Part shown: piece after piece, positions 25,451 to 33,709 of the stretch | Layout of the letters: every line of letters begins with the position of its first letter | Position numbering within the stretch: position 1 is the stretch's first letter | From: an uncultured Bacteroidales bacterium | Lineage (GTDB): Bacteria; Bacteroidota; Bacteroidia; Bacteroidales; UBA932 | Assembly: GCA_934700615.1 (NCBI GenBank) | Contig: CAKUXR010000004.1 | Location: 62,001-126,000, forward strand | Direction: 5' to 3' | Length of the DNA stretch: 64,000 nt | The notes under the pieces: generated by a model | Databases searched by the model: none | Seen by the model: only the letters and a program-made list of their open reading frames with translations | What the model was told of the DNA's origin: nothing | Made by a program: the position numbers and the translations under genes

Positions 25451-27025
25451 ATGAAGACGAGAAGACTACTTTGGATGTTTGCTGCGACCGCAGGTGTGAT
25501 TGTCGCAGGATGTAAGGACAATGCTGCGCCGGAGCCGACGAAACCAGAACCGGAACCAGAACCACAACCTGAGGCAGCTTACCAGTTCAATTTCAAGGAC
25601 ATAACATCATCAGGCGCGACCATCGAGGTTACTCCTTTGGACAATTCAACATATTACACATGGGACGTGATGACGTCCGAAAATTTCAGAATCTCATACG
25701 GTACGGACATGAATGCACTCGTCAGGGAGCACGTGGCCTACATTAAAGAACAACTCTCAAATTATCAGGCAGAGGTGGATCCTAACGGCTCGCTTCTCGA
25801 TTTGCTGAGCATAGGGTTTGATTCTCAGCGTCTTTCCGCACTCAAGCCAGAGACTGAATATACAGTGTTCGCTTTCGGAATGAACGCGGACGGTACTCCT
25901 GTGGAGAACGTCGTTACCGGCACGTTCACTACAAAGAAATTCGAGGTCGTGGACAAATGTACGTTTGACATCACGGCAGGGGAGGTTAGCCAGCTTTCAT
26001 TCTCGTTCACCGTGACGCCTTCTGACAATTCCACAAAATACTATGTGGGCCTTGTTAATACAGAGGACCTCAAACAGGCCACAGCTGAAGACATTGCCCA
26101 GGGAATGATTCAGCAGGCCAATGTTGCCGAGGTGGACTGGTCTTCTACGGACTTGCTGATTTCAGGAACACATAAGTTGGATACGTACAAGGACTTGGAA
26201 ATCAGTGACCTGGAGCCTGGCACGGAGTACTCGGTCATCGTTTTCGGCGTGAGCCCGCTTGGCGAGCGCACCACAGCTGTGGCACACAAGGAGATCACCA
26301 CAGCGAATGTGCCTGTATCGTCGATGACTTTCGACATCAATGTCGTAGAGACCTATGCTGACGGAGCATTGATAAAGATCATTCCTTCTGCGAAGGATGA
26401 GACTTATATGGCAGGATGTATCCAGAGGGCGGAATACGAGAAGTTTAAGAAGGAAGACGGTACTTATGATGATGCGGCATTCATGGAATATCTCATCACC
26501 AACGGAAATCTCGTTCTGAATGAGGGCGACATCGAACTGAACAGAAAAGGTGCGCTGCTGACAGATACGAAGTACATATGCTTCGCGTTCGGCTATCAGG
26601 GCGGTGCGACAACGAAACTGTACGTGAAAGATTTCGAGACCGGGACCCATGACACGAGCGGTGAGGCTACCGTGGAAATCACTAAGATAACAGTGACTTC
26701 CCCTTCGGAAATCAGTTCATTCGCGGATGGAGACATACATGCATATCTTAAGGCCAATGACAAGGCAGAGCACTGGTATGCCGCTTTCTTCAGGGCCAAT
26801 AAGGATGGTGTGGCCATAGACTATAATGACGATCCGATGACCGACAGCGAAATCCTCAGCGGAATCACCGGCGGTGCCGGAAATACGGACAAGGATGTCA
26901 TAAGCAGGGCTGTCGCTTTTGGAAACAGCTACCTCGTTTATGCCGTAGCCAAAGACGCTGACGGTAACTTGGGCAAGGTTGTGAAGCAGTTGATTATCCC
27001 TACTGCGGATATGGTAGAGAAGTAA
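25451..27025 (+). CDS. Modular lipoprotein with FN3-like repeats
   Basis: About 524 residues from ATG 25451, chosen because it gives a lipoprotein signal (AATAGVIVAGCKD). A Pro/Glu-rich linker (EPTKPEPEPEPQPE) follows the lipidated Cys and probably lifts the protein from the membrane. About four repeats of 100-120 residues follow, each with a strand-rich start (SFSFTVTPSDNSTKYY) and the marker TEYxxxAFGxxxxG (TEYTVFAFGMNADG, TEYSVIVFGVSPLG). The same architecture occurs in the larger protein at 51515-53695. Function unknown; probably surface-exposed. The stop codon lies inside the first bases of repeat copy B. Confidence 0.65.
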   Translation: MKTRRLLWMFAATAGVIVAGCKDNAAPEPTKPEPEPEPQPEAAYQFNFKDITSSGATIEVTPLDNSTYYTWDVMTSENFRISYGTDMNALVREHVAYIKEQLSNYQAEVDPNGSLLDLLSIGFDSQRLSALKPETEYTVFAFGMNADGTPVENVVTGTFTTKKFEVVDKCTFDITAGEVSQLSFSFTVTPSDNSTKYYVGLVNTEDLKQATAEDIAQGMIQQANVAEVDWSSTDLLISGTHKLDTYKDLEISDLEPGTEYSVIVFGVSPLGERTTAVAHKEITTANVPVSSMTFDINVVETYADGALIKIIPSAKDETYMAGCIQRAEYEKFKKEDGTYDDAAFMEYLITNGNLVLNEGDIELNRKGALLTDTKYICFAFGYQGGATTKLYVKDFETGTHDTSGEATVEITKITVTSPSEISSFADGDIHAYLKANDKAEHWYAAFFRANKDGVAIDYNDDPMTDSEILSGITGGAGNTDKDVISRAVAFGNSYLVYAVAKDADGNLGKVVKQLIIPTADMVEK

Positions 27026-27338
27026 CGCTAAAAAAGTATAAACGAAAAATCTCAACCCTCTTGACAGCGGCGTGTCAATGCTATCGATTGATGGCCAGTC
27101 ATTTACGTGATTCGGGAAATGCCAAGAGGTGGGTTTGAAATGGGGTCTTGACAGATTGTCAAGGCCCTGTTTTGTTCAGTATAACATTGATATAGAATAC
27201 TTTAGCTGTGAGATTTCCAAATCGGCGGCTGCCAAGAGGGTCGAAATCTCGATCTGGTCGGCGTTTCTTACCCCGTTTCGTTCAAATGATGTGACCCCCA
27301 AAGATCGGCCGGTTTTTACACGGAATCTTGCGGCTCGA
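27019..27338 (+). repeat. Dispersed non-coding repeat, copy B (320 bp, internally deleted)
   Basis: Similarity to copy C starts already at GAAGTAACGCTAAAAAAG (27019), 33 bp further upstream than in copy A, and includes the stop codon of the preceding gene. The inverted-repeat module (27052-27071 with 27225-27244) is complete. About 75 bp are missing after the module, and the 3' ~165 bp present in A and C are absent: similarity stops at CGGCTCGA, 17 bp before the end of the AraC gene. Confidence 0.8.
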
Positions 27339-27354
27339 CAGACGTCGGCTAGCT

Positions 27355-28260
27355 TCAGGGGTGGTCGTACCTGCTGTCGGCATTGAATCTTGCACGATAT
27401 TCTTTAGGCGATATGCCCACTTCACGTGTGAACATGGCTGAAAAATATGATGCGTCATCGAAATTCAGACGCCATGAGATTTCTTTGATGCTTAGTTTGG
27501 CCTCTGAAAGCAGGCGGCATGCTTCCTGGATTCTCAGGCTGAGAATATATTTGGCAGGTGAAATACCGGTGAATTCCTTGAATTTCTTGCGGAACCAGGA
27601 ATAGCTCATGCCCGTATCTTTCGCGATGTCCTCCAGGTTCAGATCTTCGTTGAAATGACTTCTTATCAGATGCTTCGCGGAGTCTATTTTTTCTGCAATG
27701 TAGTCTGACTCCACGTCATGATTCGTATCAAGATAGACTGCAAGACCCAGAAGCAGGTTCACTATCCCGGAAAGATATTGCTGATAAGAAGGTTTTTCCT
27801 GAATGGCAATCTTTATTGCATCATTGTAAATGGAAACAATATCTTCTCTGACTCCTACCCTATAGACGGTCTTGGACAGGAACCCGATTCTGACCCTTTC
27901 ATCTATGACAGGCCCTTTGAAGCCGATCCAATATTCCTCCCATCCGGTTTCTTTGTCGGGTGTGTAACTATGCCAGACACCCGGTCTCAGCAGAATCATT
28001 TCTCCACAATTTATCTGTCCGGCATTGCCCTTTTTATCATATATTGTTCCTTTTCCTGAGTGGATATAAAGCAACTGCCAGCTATCCAGAATTCTTCCTT
28101 TGTTGACGTCAAAGAAGAATCCTTCCGGATGTTTTTCCGCTGGCGGATAGCTGATATAATTCTTTTCAATCGTCTGCGTGCCAACAGTGTTTATGGTAAT
28201 TCCCCATTGTTCGTCTCTCTTGGCGCTGAGGAGATATTTAATGCTCTGAACGTTGTCCAT
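27355..28260 (-). CDS. AraC-family regulator, probably of rhamnose use
   Basis: About 301 residues from ATG 28260 (an ATG at 28281 would add 7). The N-terminal cupin-like sensor domain (YIHSGKGTIYDKKGNAG, then LLRPGVWHSYTPDKETGW) is followed by a C-terminal double helix-turn-helix of AraC type (LEDIAKDTGMSYSWFRKKFK, then IKEISWRLNFDDASYFSAMF). It is divergent from rhaB with a shared 187-bp control region. AraC-type activators are the known regulators of rhamnose operons in Bacteroides, so it most likely activates rhaBATD in response to L-rhamnose. The gene's 3' end nearly touches repeat copy B. Confidence 0.85.
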   Translation of the reverse strand: MDNVQSIKYLLSAKRDEQWGITINTVGTQTIEKNYISYPPAEKHPEGFFFDVNKGRILDSWQLLYIHSGKGTIYDKKGNAGQINCGEMILLRPGVWHSYTPDKETGWEEYWIGFKGPVIDERVRIGFLSKTVYRVGVREDIVSIYNDAIKIAIQEKPSYQQYLSGIVNLLLGLAVYLDTNHDVESDYIAEKIDSAKHLIRSHFNEDLNLEDIAKDTGMSYSWFRKKFKEFTGISPAKYILSLRIQEACRLLSEAKLSIKEISWRLNFDDASYFSAMFTREVGISPKEYRARFNADSRYDHP

Positions 28261-28447
28261 GATTGTTTCAGTGTTTCTCAAATTTAAGAAAAATATGACT
28301 AAAACCGAGTAAAAATCAAAAAACTAAAGTTTAATGTCATATCGTATGAGCTGAAGACAATGAAATCACCTTAATTTGCACTCGTCGGGCAAGTAAAAAA
28401 TCACATATTGTTTGCCGATAGGGAAATTACTAAAGAATAACACTAAA
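28261..28447. promoter_or_regulatory. Divergent control region araC-type gene / rhaB
   Basis: 187 bp between the two start codons. It contains a weak -7-like TTAATTTG near 28372 facing rhaB and AT-rich tracts. The location implies binding sites for the AraC-type regulator, but no clear direct-repeat operator could be defined by eye. Confidence 0.4.
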
Positions 28448-29914
28448 ATGGCATCTGTAGCAATAGATTTGGGAGCGACCAGCGGTCGTGTCGTCCTTGG
28501 AAAATATACTGACAAGGGCATTCAAATGACTGAAATCCACAGGTTTCAGAATAACATCATTAAGGTGAACGGGCGCAGCTATTGGGACTTGTTCGGACTC
28601 TGGCATGAGATTCTGACAGGACTCCGCAAGGCAGTTTTGTCTGGAGAAAAAGTGGAATCCATCGGCGTGGATACATGGGGAGTAGATTTCGTATTGCTCG
28701 GTAAGGATGGACAAATTCTGTCCCAGCCGCGCTCTTATCGCGATACTTATACATGTGGAATTCCGGAGAAGTTCTTCAATCATATTTCACAAAAAACACT
28801 GTATGAGAGGACAGGAATCCAGATAATGAATTTCAATACCATTTTTCAGCTATATGCCATGCGGCAGGAACGCAATTCTTCTTTAGAGGCTGCTGATAAA
28901 CTGTTGTTCATTCCTGATGCCATAATATGGATGCTTTCCGGAAGCCAGGTTTGTGAATATACCATCCTCTCAACTTCTGCTCTCATGAATCCGGACACTC
29001 ATGATTTCGATGAAGAAATCCTCTCTGCCGCCGGCCTTTCAAGAGAGTTGTTCGGAAAGATCATCATGCCTGGAGAAGTTGCCGGAATCCTGTCAGATGA
29101 AGTCGCTTCTGAAACAGGGCTGGGTAAGATTCCGATAATAGCGGTAGCAGGACATGACACAGGGTCTGCTGTTGCAGCCGTGCCTGCCGATGATGATAAT
29201 TTCGCATATCTGAGTTCCGGGACATGGTCGCTCATGGGAGTTGAAATACCTTCCCCGATTGTCACAGAAAAGTCTTTCGAAATGAATTTTACCAATGAAG
29301 GTGGGGCGGAAGGCAATATCCGTTTTCTTAAAAACATTACCGGAATGTGGCTGTTGGAGAGATGCAGGGCAGAGTGGAAAAATGAAGGCAGAGACTATTC
29401 CTATTCCCAGATTGCGTCAATGATAGAGGGTGTGGAGCCATTCAGGAGTATCATTGACCCGGATGATCCGGCTTTTGCCAATCCTGACGATATGCGGTCA
29501 GCGATACGTGATTATTGTCTGTCTCATGGCGAAGTCCCGCCTTCTTCTGATGCGGAATATATACGCTGCATCTTCGAATCACTGGCATTGAAATATAGAT
29601 TTGTGCTCAACCGTTTGCGGGAGCTCTCGGGAAAGAATATCGGACGCCTGCATGTGATCGGAGGCGGTTCCCTCAATGCTGCCCTTAATCAGATGATTGC
29701 CGATTCACTTGGAATCCCCGTCGTTGCAGGTCCTGCCGAAGCCACTACCGCAGGAAATCTGATGGCTCAGTTTGTCGGATTGGGTAAGGCTGAATCAATG
29801 TCAGATATGCGAAAAACTCTTGCTTCTGACAGCTCTTTACGAAGGTTTGAACCTGAAAATAAAGAAATCTGGGACGATGCTTATCAATGTTTTAAAGAAA
29901 TTACTAGACTATAA
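28448..29914 (+). CDS. rhaB: Rhamnulokinase
   Basis: About 488 residues of the FGGY kinase family, phosphorylating L-rhamnulose to L-rhamnulose-1-phosphate with ATP. ATG 28448 gives the canonical N-terminus ASVAIDLGATSGRVVLG (phosphate-1 motif); an upstream ATG at 28412 adds 12 residues without family match. Other marks: SIGVDTWGVDFVLL near residue 75, VAGHDTGSAVAAVPA near 235, YLSSGTWSLMGVE near 257, and HVIGGGSLNAALNQMIAD near 405. First gene of the rhaBATD run; rhaA follows after 11 bp. Confidence 0.95.
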   Translation: MASVAIDLGATSGRVVLGKYTDKGIQMTEIHRFQNNIIKVNGRSYWDLFGLWHEILTGLRKAVLSGEKVESIGVDTWGVDFVLLGKDGQILSQPRSYRDTYTCGIPEKFFNHISQKTLYERTGIQIMNFNTIFQLYAMRQERNSSLEAADKLLFIPDAIIWMLSGSQVCEYTILSTSALMNPDTHDFDEEILSAAGLSRELFGKIIMPGEVAGILSDEVASETGLGKIPIIAVAGHDTGSAVAAVPADDDNFAYLSSGTWSLMGVEIPSPIVTEKSFEMNFTNEGGAEGNIRFLKNITGMWLLERCRAEWKNEGRDYSYSQIASMIEGVEPFRSIIDPDDPAFANPDDMRSAIRDYCLSHGEVPPSSDAEYIRCIFESLALKYRFVLNRLRELSGKNIGRLHVIGGGSLNAALNQMIADSLGIPVVAGPAEATTAGNLMAQFVGLGKAESMSDMRKTLASDSSLRRFEPENKEIWDDAYQCFKEITRL

Positions 29915-29925
29915 ATCAACATATT

Positions 29926-31179
29926 ATGAAAACGGAACTTGTAAACAGGGCATACGAGATTGCAAAGGATCGTTATGCGGAATTTGGAATTGATACTGAA
30001 AAAGTCCTTGGACAGCTTCAGGATTTTCACCTCAGCATGCATTGCTGGCAAGCTGATGATGTAAAAGGCTTCGAAGTGCAGGCCGGTGCGCTCTCCGGAG
30101 GTATCCAGGCGACTGGAAATTATCCTGGCGCTGCCCGTAATATTGATGAGCTTCGTGCGGATATCCTCAAGGCCAAGAGCCTGATTCCTGGTACGCACAG
30201 ACTGAATCTTCATGAAATTTATGGCGACTTTAAAGGGAAAGTGGTTGATCGTGACGAGGTTACGCCAGAGTATTTCCAGAGCTGGATAGAGTGGGGAAAT
30301 GAAAACAACACCAAACTTGATTTCAATTCCACTTCATTCTCTCATCCCAAGAGCGGAAATCTTTCTCTTGCCAATCCTGATAAGGGAATAAGGGATTTCT
30401 GGGTAGAACATACAAAGCGTTGCCGCGAGATTGCGGACGTGATCGGCAAGGCTCAAGGCGATCCATGTATAATGAATGTGTGGGTGCACGATGGATGTAA
30501 AGATGTGTCTGTCAATCATTTCCTGTATCGAAGTCTGCTGAAGGACTCTCTTGACAGAATATTTGCGGAGAAAAAGGACAATATGAAGGACTGCATTGAG
30601 GGTAAGGTCTTCGGCATCGGATTGGAGAGTTTTACTGTAGGTTCCCATGATTTCTACACCGCTTATGCGACTGCGAACGGCAAGATTCCTACTATCGACA
30701 CCGGACATTATCATCCTACGGAAAGTCCGGCAGACAAGGTCTCAGCACTTCTTTGTTTTGTTCCGGAGCTGATGTTGCATGTAAGCCGGCCGATCAGATG
30801 GGACTCGGATCATGTGACTATCATGGACGACAATACTGTAGAACTCTTTTCTGAAATAGTACGTGCCGGCGCACTTGACCGTGTTCATTACGGGCTGGAT
30901 TATTTCGATGGCGCCATGAACCGTGTCGGAGCATACGTGACTGGTTCACGTGCAGCTCAGAAGGCAATGTTACGTGCTCTTCTTGAACCGGTATCATTGA
31001 TCTCGAAGTATGAAATGGAGGACCGTCATTTCGAGGTTCTTGCACTGGAAGAAGAATGCAAGGCGCTTCCGTGGAATGCGGTATATGACGAGTTCTGTCT
31101 TCGCAATAATGTCCCTGTAGGCAGTGAGTTCATTGCTGAAATACAGAGATATGAGAAAGAAGTGACCTCTAAAAGATAA
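29926..31179 (+). CDS. rhaA: L-rhamnose isomerase
   Basis: The 417-residue TIM-barrel metal isomerase converts L-rhamnose to L-rhamnulose. Family signatures: LHEIYGDFKGKVVDRDEV near residue 90, VWVHDGCKDVSVNHF near 185, GLESFTVGSHDFYTAYA near 235 and IDTGHYHPTESPADK near 258, which include metal-binding Glu, Asp and His residues. Length is normal for the family. Three bases separate it from rhaT. Confidence 0.96.
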   Translation: MKTELVNRAYEIAKDRYAEFGIDTEKVLGQLQDFHLSMHCWQADDVKGFEVQAGALSGGIQATGNYPGAARNIDELRADILKAKSLIPGTHRLNLHEIYGDFKGKVVDRDEVTPEYFQSWIEWGNENNTKLDFNSTSFSHPKSGNLSLANPDKGIRDFWVEHTKRCREIADVIGKAQGDPCIMNVWVHDGCKDVSVNHFLYRSLLKDSLDRIFAEKKDNMKDCIEGKVFGIGLESFTVGSHDFYTAYATANGKIPTIDTGHYHPTESPADKVSALLCFVPELMLHVSRPIRWDSDHVTIMDDNTVELFSEIVRAGALDRVHYGLDYFDGAMNRVGAYVTGSRAAQKAMLRALLEPVSLISKYEMEDRHFEVLALEEECKALPWNAVYDEFCLRNNVPVGSEFIAEIQRYEKEVTSKR

Positions 31180-31182
31180 GTT

Positions 31183-32196
31183 ATGAATACATTGATCGGC
31201 CTTTTGGTGATAGCGATTGGAAGTTTCTGCCAGTCAAGCTCATATGTACCGATAAAGAAGGTACGTGAGTGGAGTTGGGAAAACTTCTGGCTGGTTCAGG
31301 GCATATTCGCATGGCTGGTGTTCCCTCTTTTGGGTGCTCTGCTTTCGGTCCCGTCCGGCAGTTCATTGATGGAGATCCTCACATCAGACTCTTCTGCGGC
31401 TTTAAAGTCAATCGGTTTCGGTGCTCTCTGGGGAATCGGAGGATTGACCTTCGGACTCAGCATGCGCTATCTGGGTGTCGCTATGGGACAGTCACTGTCT
31501 TTGGGTTTGTGTGCAGCGGTGGGAACTCTTCTTCCGGCGGTCATCTCCAGGGAAGACTTGTTTCACGGCAGTGGGCTCATCCTTCTTATCGGCGTTTGTC
31601 TGACAATAGCAGGTATAGCTGTCATCGGATATGCCGGAGCACTACGTTCGAAACAGATGAGTGATGAGGACAGGGCTCAGGCCATCAAGGATTTTGCTCT
31701 TACCAAGGGACTGCTCATCGCGATTCTGTCCGGTGTGATGTCGGCTTGTTTCAGTCTCGGACTTGAATCCGGAAAGACTCTCCAGATAAGCGGGATGAAG
31801 CCTCTGTTCGCCGCGTTGCCGGCAACATTCCTTGTAACTATGGGTGGTTTTGTTACCAATGCGGTGTACTGTCTTTACAAGAATTTCACCAATCATACAT
31901 TCGGTGATTATGCTGATGTCAAGGTCCTTGGCGGGAATCTCGTCTTCTGTGCTCTTGCCGGTGTATTATGGTATAGCCAATTCTTCGGACTTGGCGTCGG
32001 AAAGTCATTTTTTGCGGAAGAATCCGTGGCAATGAAATTCTCATGGTGCATCCTCATGGCATTGAATGTCATATTTTCCAATGTCTGGGGTATTGTCCTT
32101 AAAGAATGGAAGGGGACAAGCCTGAAGACTGTGTCTGTTCTTGTCGGCGGACTGATTCTGCTGATAATATCATTGGTATTTCCTAATCTTTTTTAA
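31183..32196 (+). CDS. rhaT: L-rhamnose/proton symporter
   Basis: The 337-residue inner-membrane protein has about ten hydrophobic segments and matches RhaT, which brings L-rhamnose into the cytoplasm with protons. The N-terminus (LIGLLVIAIGSFCQSSSYVP) and FGALWGIGGLTFGLSMRYLG near residue 90 are typical. It sits between isomerase and aldolase genes with gaps of 2-3 bp, so it is clearly part of the operon. Confidence 0.94.
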   Translation: MNTLIGLLVIAIGSFCQSSSYVPIKKVREWSWENFWLVQGIFAWLVFPLLGALLSVPSGSSLMEILTSDSSAALKSIGFGALWGIGGLTFGLSMRYLGVAMGQSLSLGLCAAVGTLLPAVISREDLFHGSGLILLIGVCLTIAGIAVIGYAGALRSKQMSDEDRAQAIKDFALTKGLLIAILSGVMSACFSLGLESGKTLQISGMKPLFAALPATFLVTMGGFVTNAVYCLYKNFTNHTFGDYADVKVLGGNLVFCALAGVLWYSQFFGLGVGKSFFAEESVAMKFSWCILMALNVIFSNVWGIVLKEWKGTSLKTVSVLVGGLILLIISLVFPNLF

Positions 32197-32198
32197 AA

Positions 32199-32999
32199 AT
32201 GTCAATATTGGATAATCGCCCGGAATTGAGGCGAGAAATAGAAAAAGTTTCAGAAGTTGCCGGTTATCTTTGGGAGAAAGGATGGGCCGAGCGCAACGGA
32301 GGCAATATTGTTGTCAATGTTACTGAATACATTGATGATGAACTGAAATCAATGCCTGCTATAGCACCTGCCGTGCCGATGGCGCAGGAACTGCCGAATC
32401 TCAAAGGCTGCTGGTTTTTCTGCAAGGGAACCAACAGGAGGATGCGGGATCTTGCCAGGTTCCCGATGGAGAACGGTTCTGTCATCCGTATTTGTGACGA
32501 CTGCAGAAGTTATGAAATTGTCGCGGATAATCCGGTGAAACCCACATCCGAACTTGCTTCGCATCTCGCGATACATTCGTTGATGATAGAAAGAGGAAAC
32601 GGATACAAGGCTTCGCTTCATACCCATCCTATCGAGCTTGTGGCCATGACGCATTATCGTCCGTTCCTCGAAAAAGACGTTCTGACGAGATTGCTGTGGT
32701 CAATGATTCCTGAGACTCGTGCATTCTGTCCAAAAGGTCTCGGCATTATTCCTTACGAGATGCCTTCATCTACCGCACTCGCTGACGCGACAGTTGCACA
32801 GTTGGATGAATATGATGTCGTGATGTGGGAAAAGCATGGCGTATGTGCCGTCGGTCCGGAAATCGGAGAGGCTTTCGATCAGGTGGACGTACTTAACAAA
32901 GCGGCCCTCATATATGAGGCATCCCGCAATATGGGGTTCATTCCGGAAGGAATGTCTGATGAGCAGATGAACGAGCTGAAAGAGGCCTTTCATCTGTAA
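32199..32999 (+). CDS. rhaD: Rhamnulose-1-phosphate aldolase
   Basis: The 266-residue class II aldolase splits L-rhamnulose-1-phosphate into dihydroxyacetone phosphate and L-lactaldehyde. Visible marks: WAERNGGNIVVNVTEY near residue 30, the zinc-binding HTHPIELVAMTH near residue 141 and the later zinc His in WEKHGVCAVG near residue 213. Last gene of the operon. No lactaldehyde reductase or dehydrogenase is present in the cassette. Repeat copy C starts 60 bp downstream. Confidence 0.95.
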   Translation: MSILDNRPELRREIEKVSEVAGYLWEKGWAERNGGNIVVNVTEYIDDELKSMPAIAPAVPMAQELPNLKGCWFFCKGTNRRMRDLARFPMENGSVIRICDDCRSYEIVADNPVKPTSELASHLAIHSLMIERGNGYKASLHTHPIELVAMTHYRPFLEKDVLTRLLWSMIPETRAFCPKGLGIIPYEMPSSTALADATVAQLDEYDVVMWEKHGVCAVGPEIGEAFDQVDVLNKAALIYEASRNMGFIPEGMSDEQMNELKEAFHL

Positions 33000-33059
33000 T
33001 TCAAGTGTGCCGGTCCATAAGCCGTCCTGACAGGGGGAGTGTCTGACCGAGTTCATCGG

Positions 33060-33575
33060 GAAGTAACGCTAAAAAAGTATAAACGAAAAATCTCGACCCT
33101 CTTGACAGCGGCGTGTCAATGCTATCGGCTGATGGATAGTCATTTACGTGATTCGGGAAATGCCAAGAGGTGGTTTTGAAATGGGGTCTTGACAGATTGT
33201 CAAGGCCTTTTCTGTTCAGTATAACATTGATATAGAATACTTTAGTGGTGATATCTCCGATTCGGCTGCTGCCAAGAGGGTCGAAATCTTGAGATGGTCG
33301 GTGTACCGGTGTACTTCTCTCTACAAGCACAGAAAACGGTGTAAGAAACGCCTTGATTTTACCCCGTTTCGTTCAAATGATGTGACCCCCAAAGATCGGC
33401 CGGTTTTTACACGGAATCTTGCGGCTCGATGGAATCCCGTGGTCGGTCACGCGTCATGGCTACACAGATGAGTCTGTGACACATTTGCGTGGCTGGACCA
33501 CCCTGTAGAAGACCCCCTCTGCCACGTCAGATGACTAAGGAGCACTCTCTATGCCATATAGTTGTGGTCAGTTAC
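33060..33575 (+). repeat. Dispersed non-coding repeat, copy C (516 bp, longest)
   Basis: Contains both the 33-bp left extension shared with copy B (GAAGTAACGCTAAAAAAG) and the 3' part shared with copy A, so it is the most complete of the three. Inverted-repeat arms lie at 33093-33112 and 33265-33284; the internal hairpin GGTCTTGACAgatTGTCAAGGCC is kept. All three copies have the same orientation. The first ~170 bp are almost identical between copies and divergence rises downstream. A CDS start follows 134 bp later. Confidence 0.8.
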
Positions 33576-33617
33576 TGAAGATTTTGCCGCTTACTTTTCG
33601 CAAAATATCTCCCCGAG

Positions 33618-33649
33618 TTATTTTTATATCGTTATTTTGTTTACATTTG
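33618..33649 (+). promoter_or_regulatory. Probable promoter for the S9 peptidase gene
   Basis: The -7 box TACATTTG at 33642-33649 fits TAnnTTTG; the -33 position (TTAT) is a poor match. The leader holds a small hairpin TGCCGGgctttCCGGCA near 33660-33677, before the start at 33710. Confidence 0.5.
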
Positions 33650-33709
33650 CCATTTATGGTGCCGGGCTTTCCGGCAGTTTGAAAAGACAAAAAATACAAA
33701 ACTGACATT

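Noticed and set aside
27129..27386. 85-codon frame in repeat copy B (similar short frames in copies A and C)
   Set aside because: Frames are shifted or broken between copies while DNA is conserved, and B runs into the AraC gene; read as non-coding.
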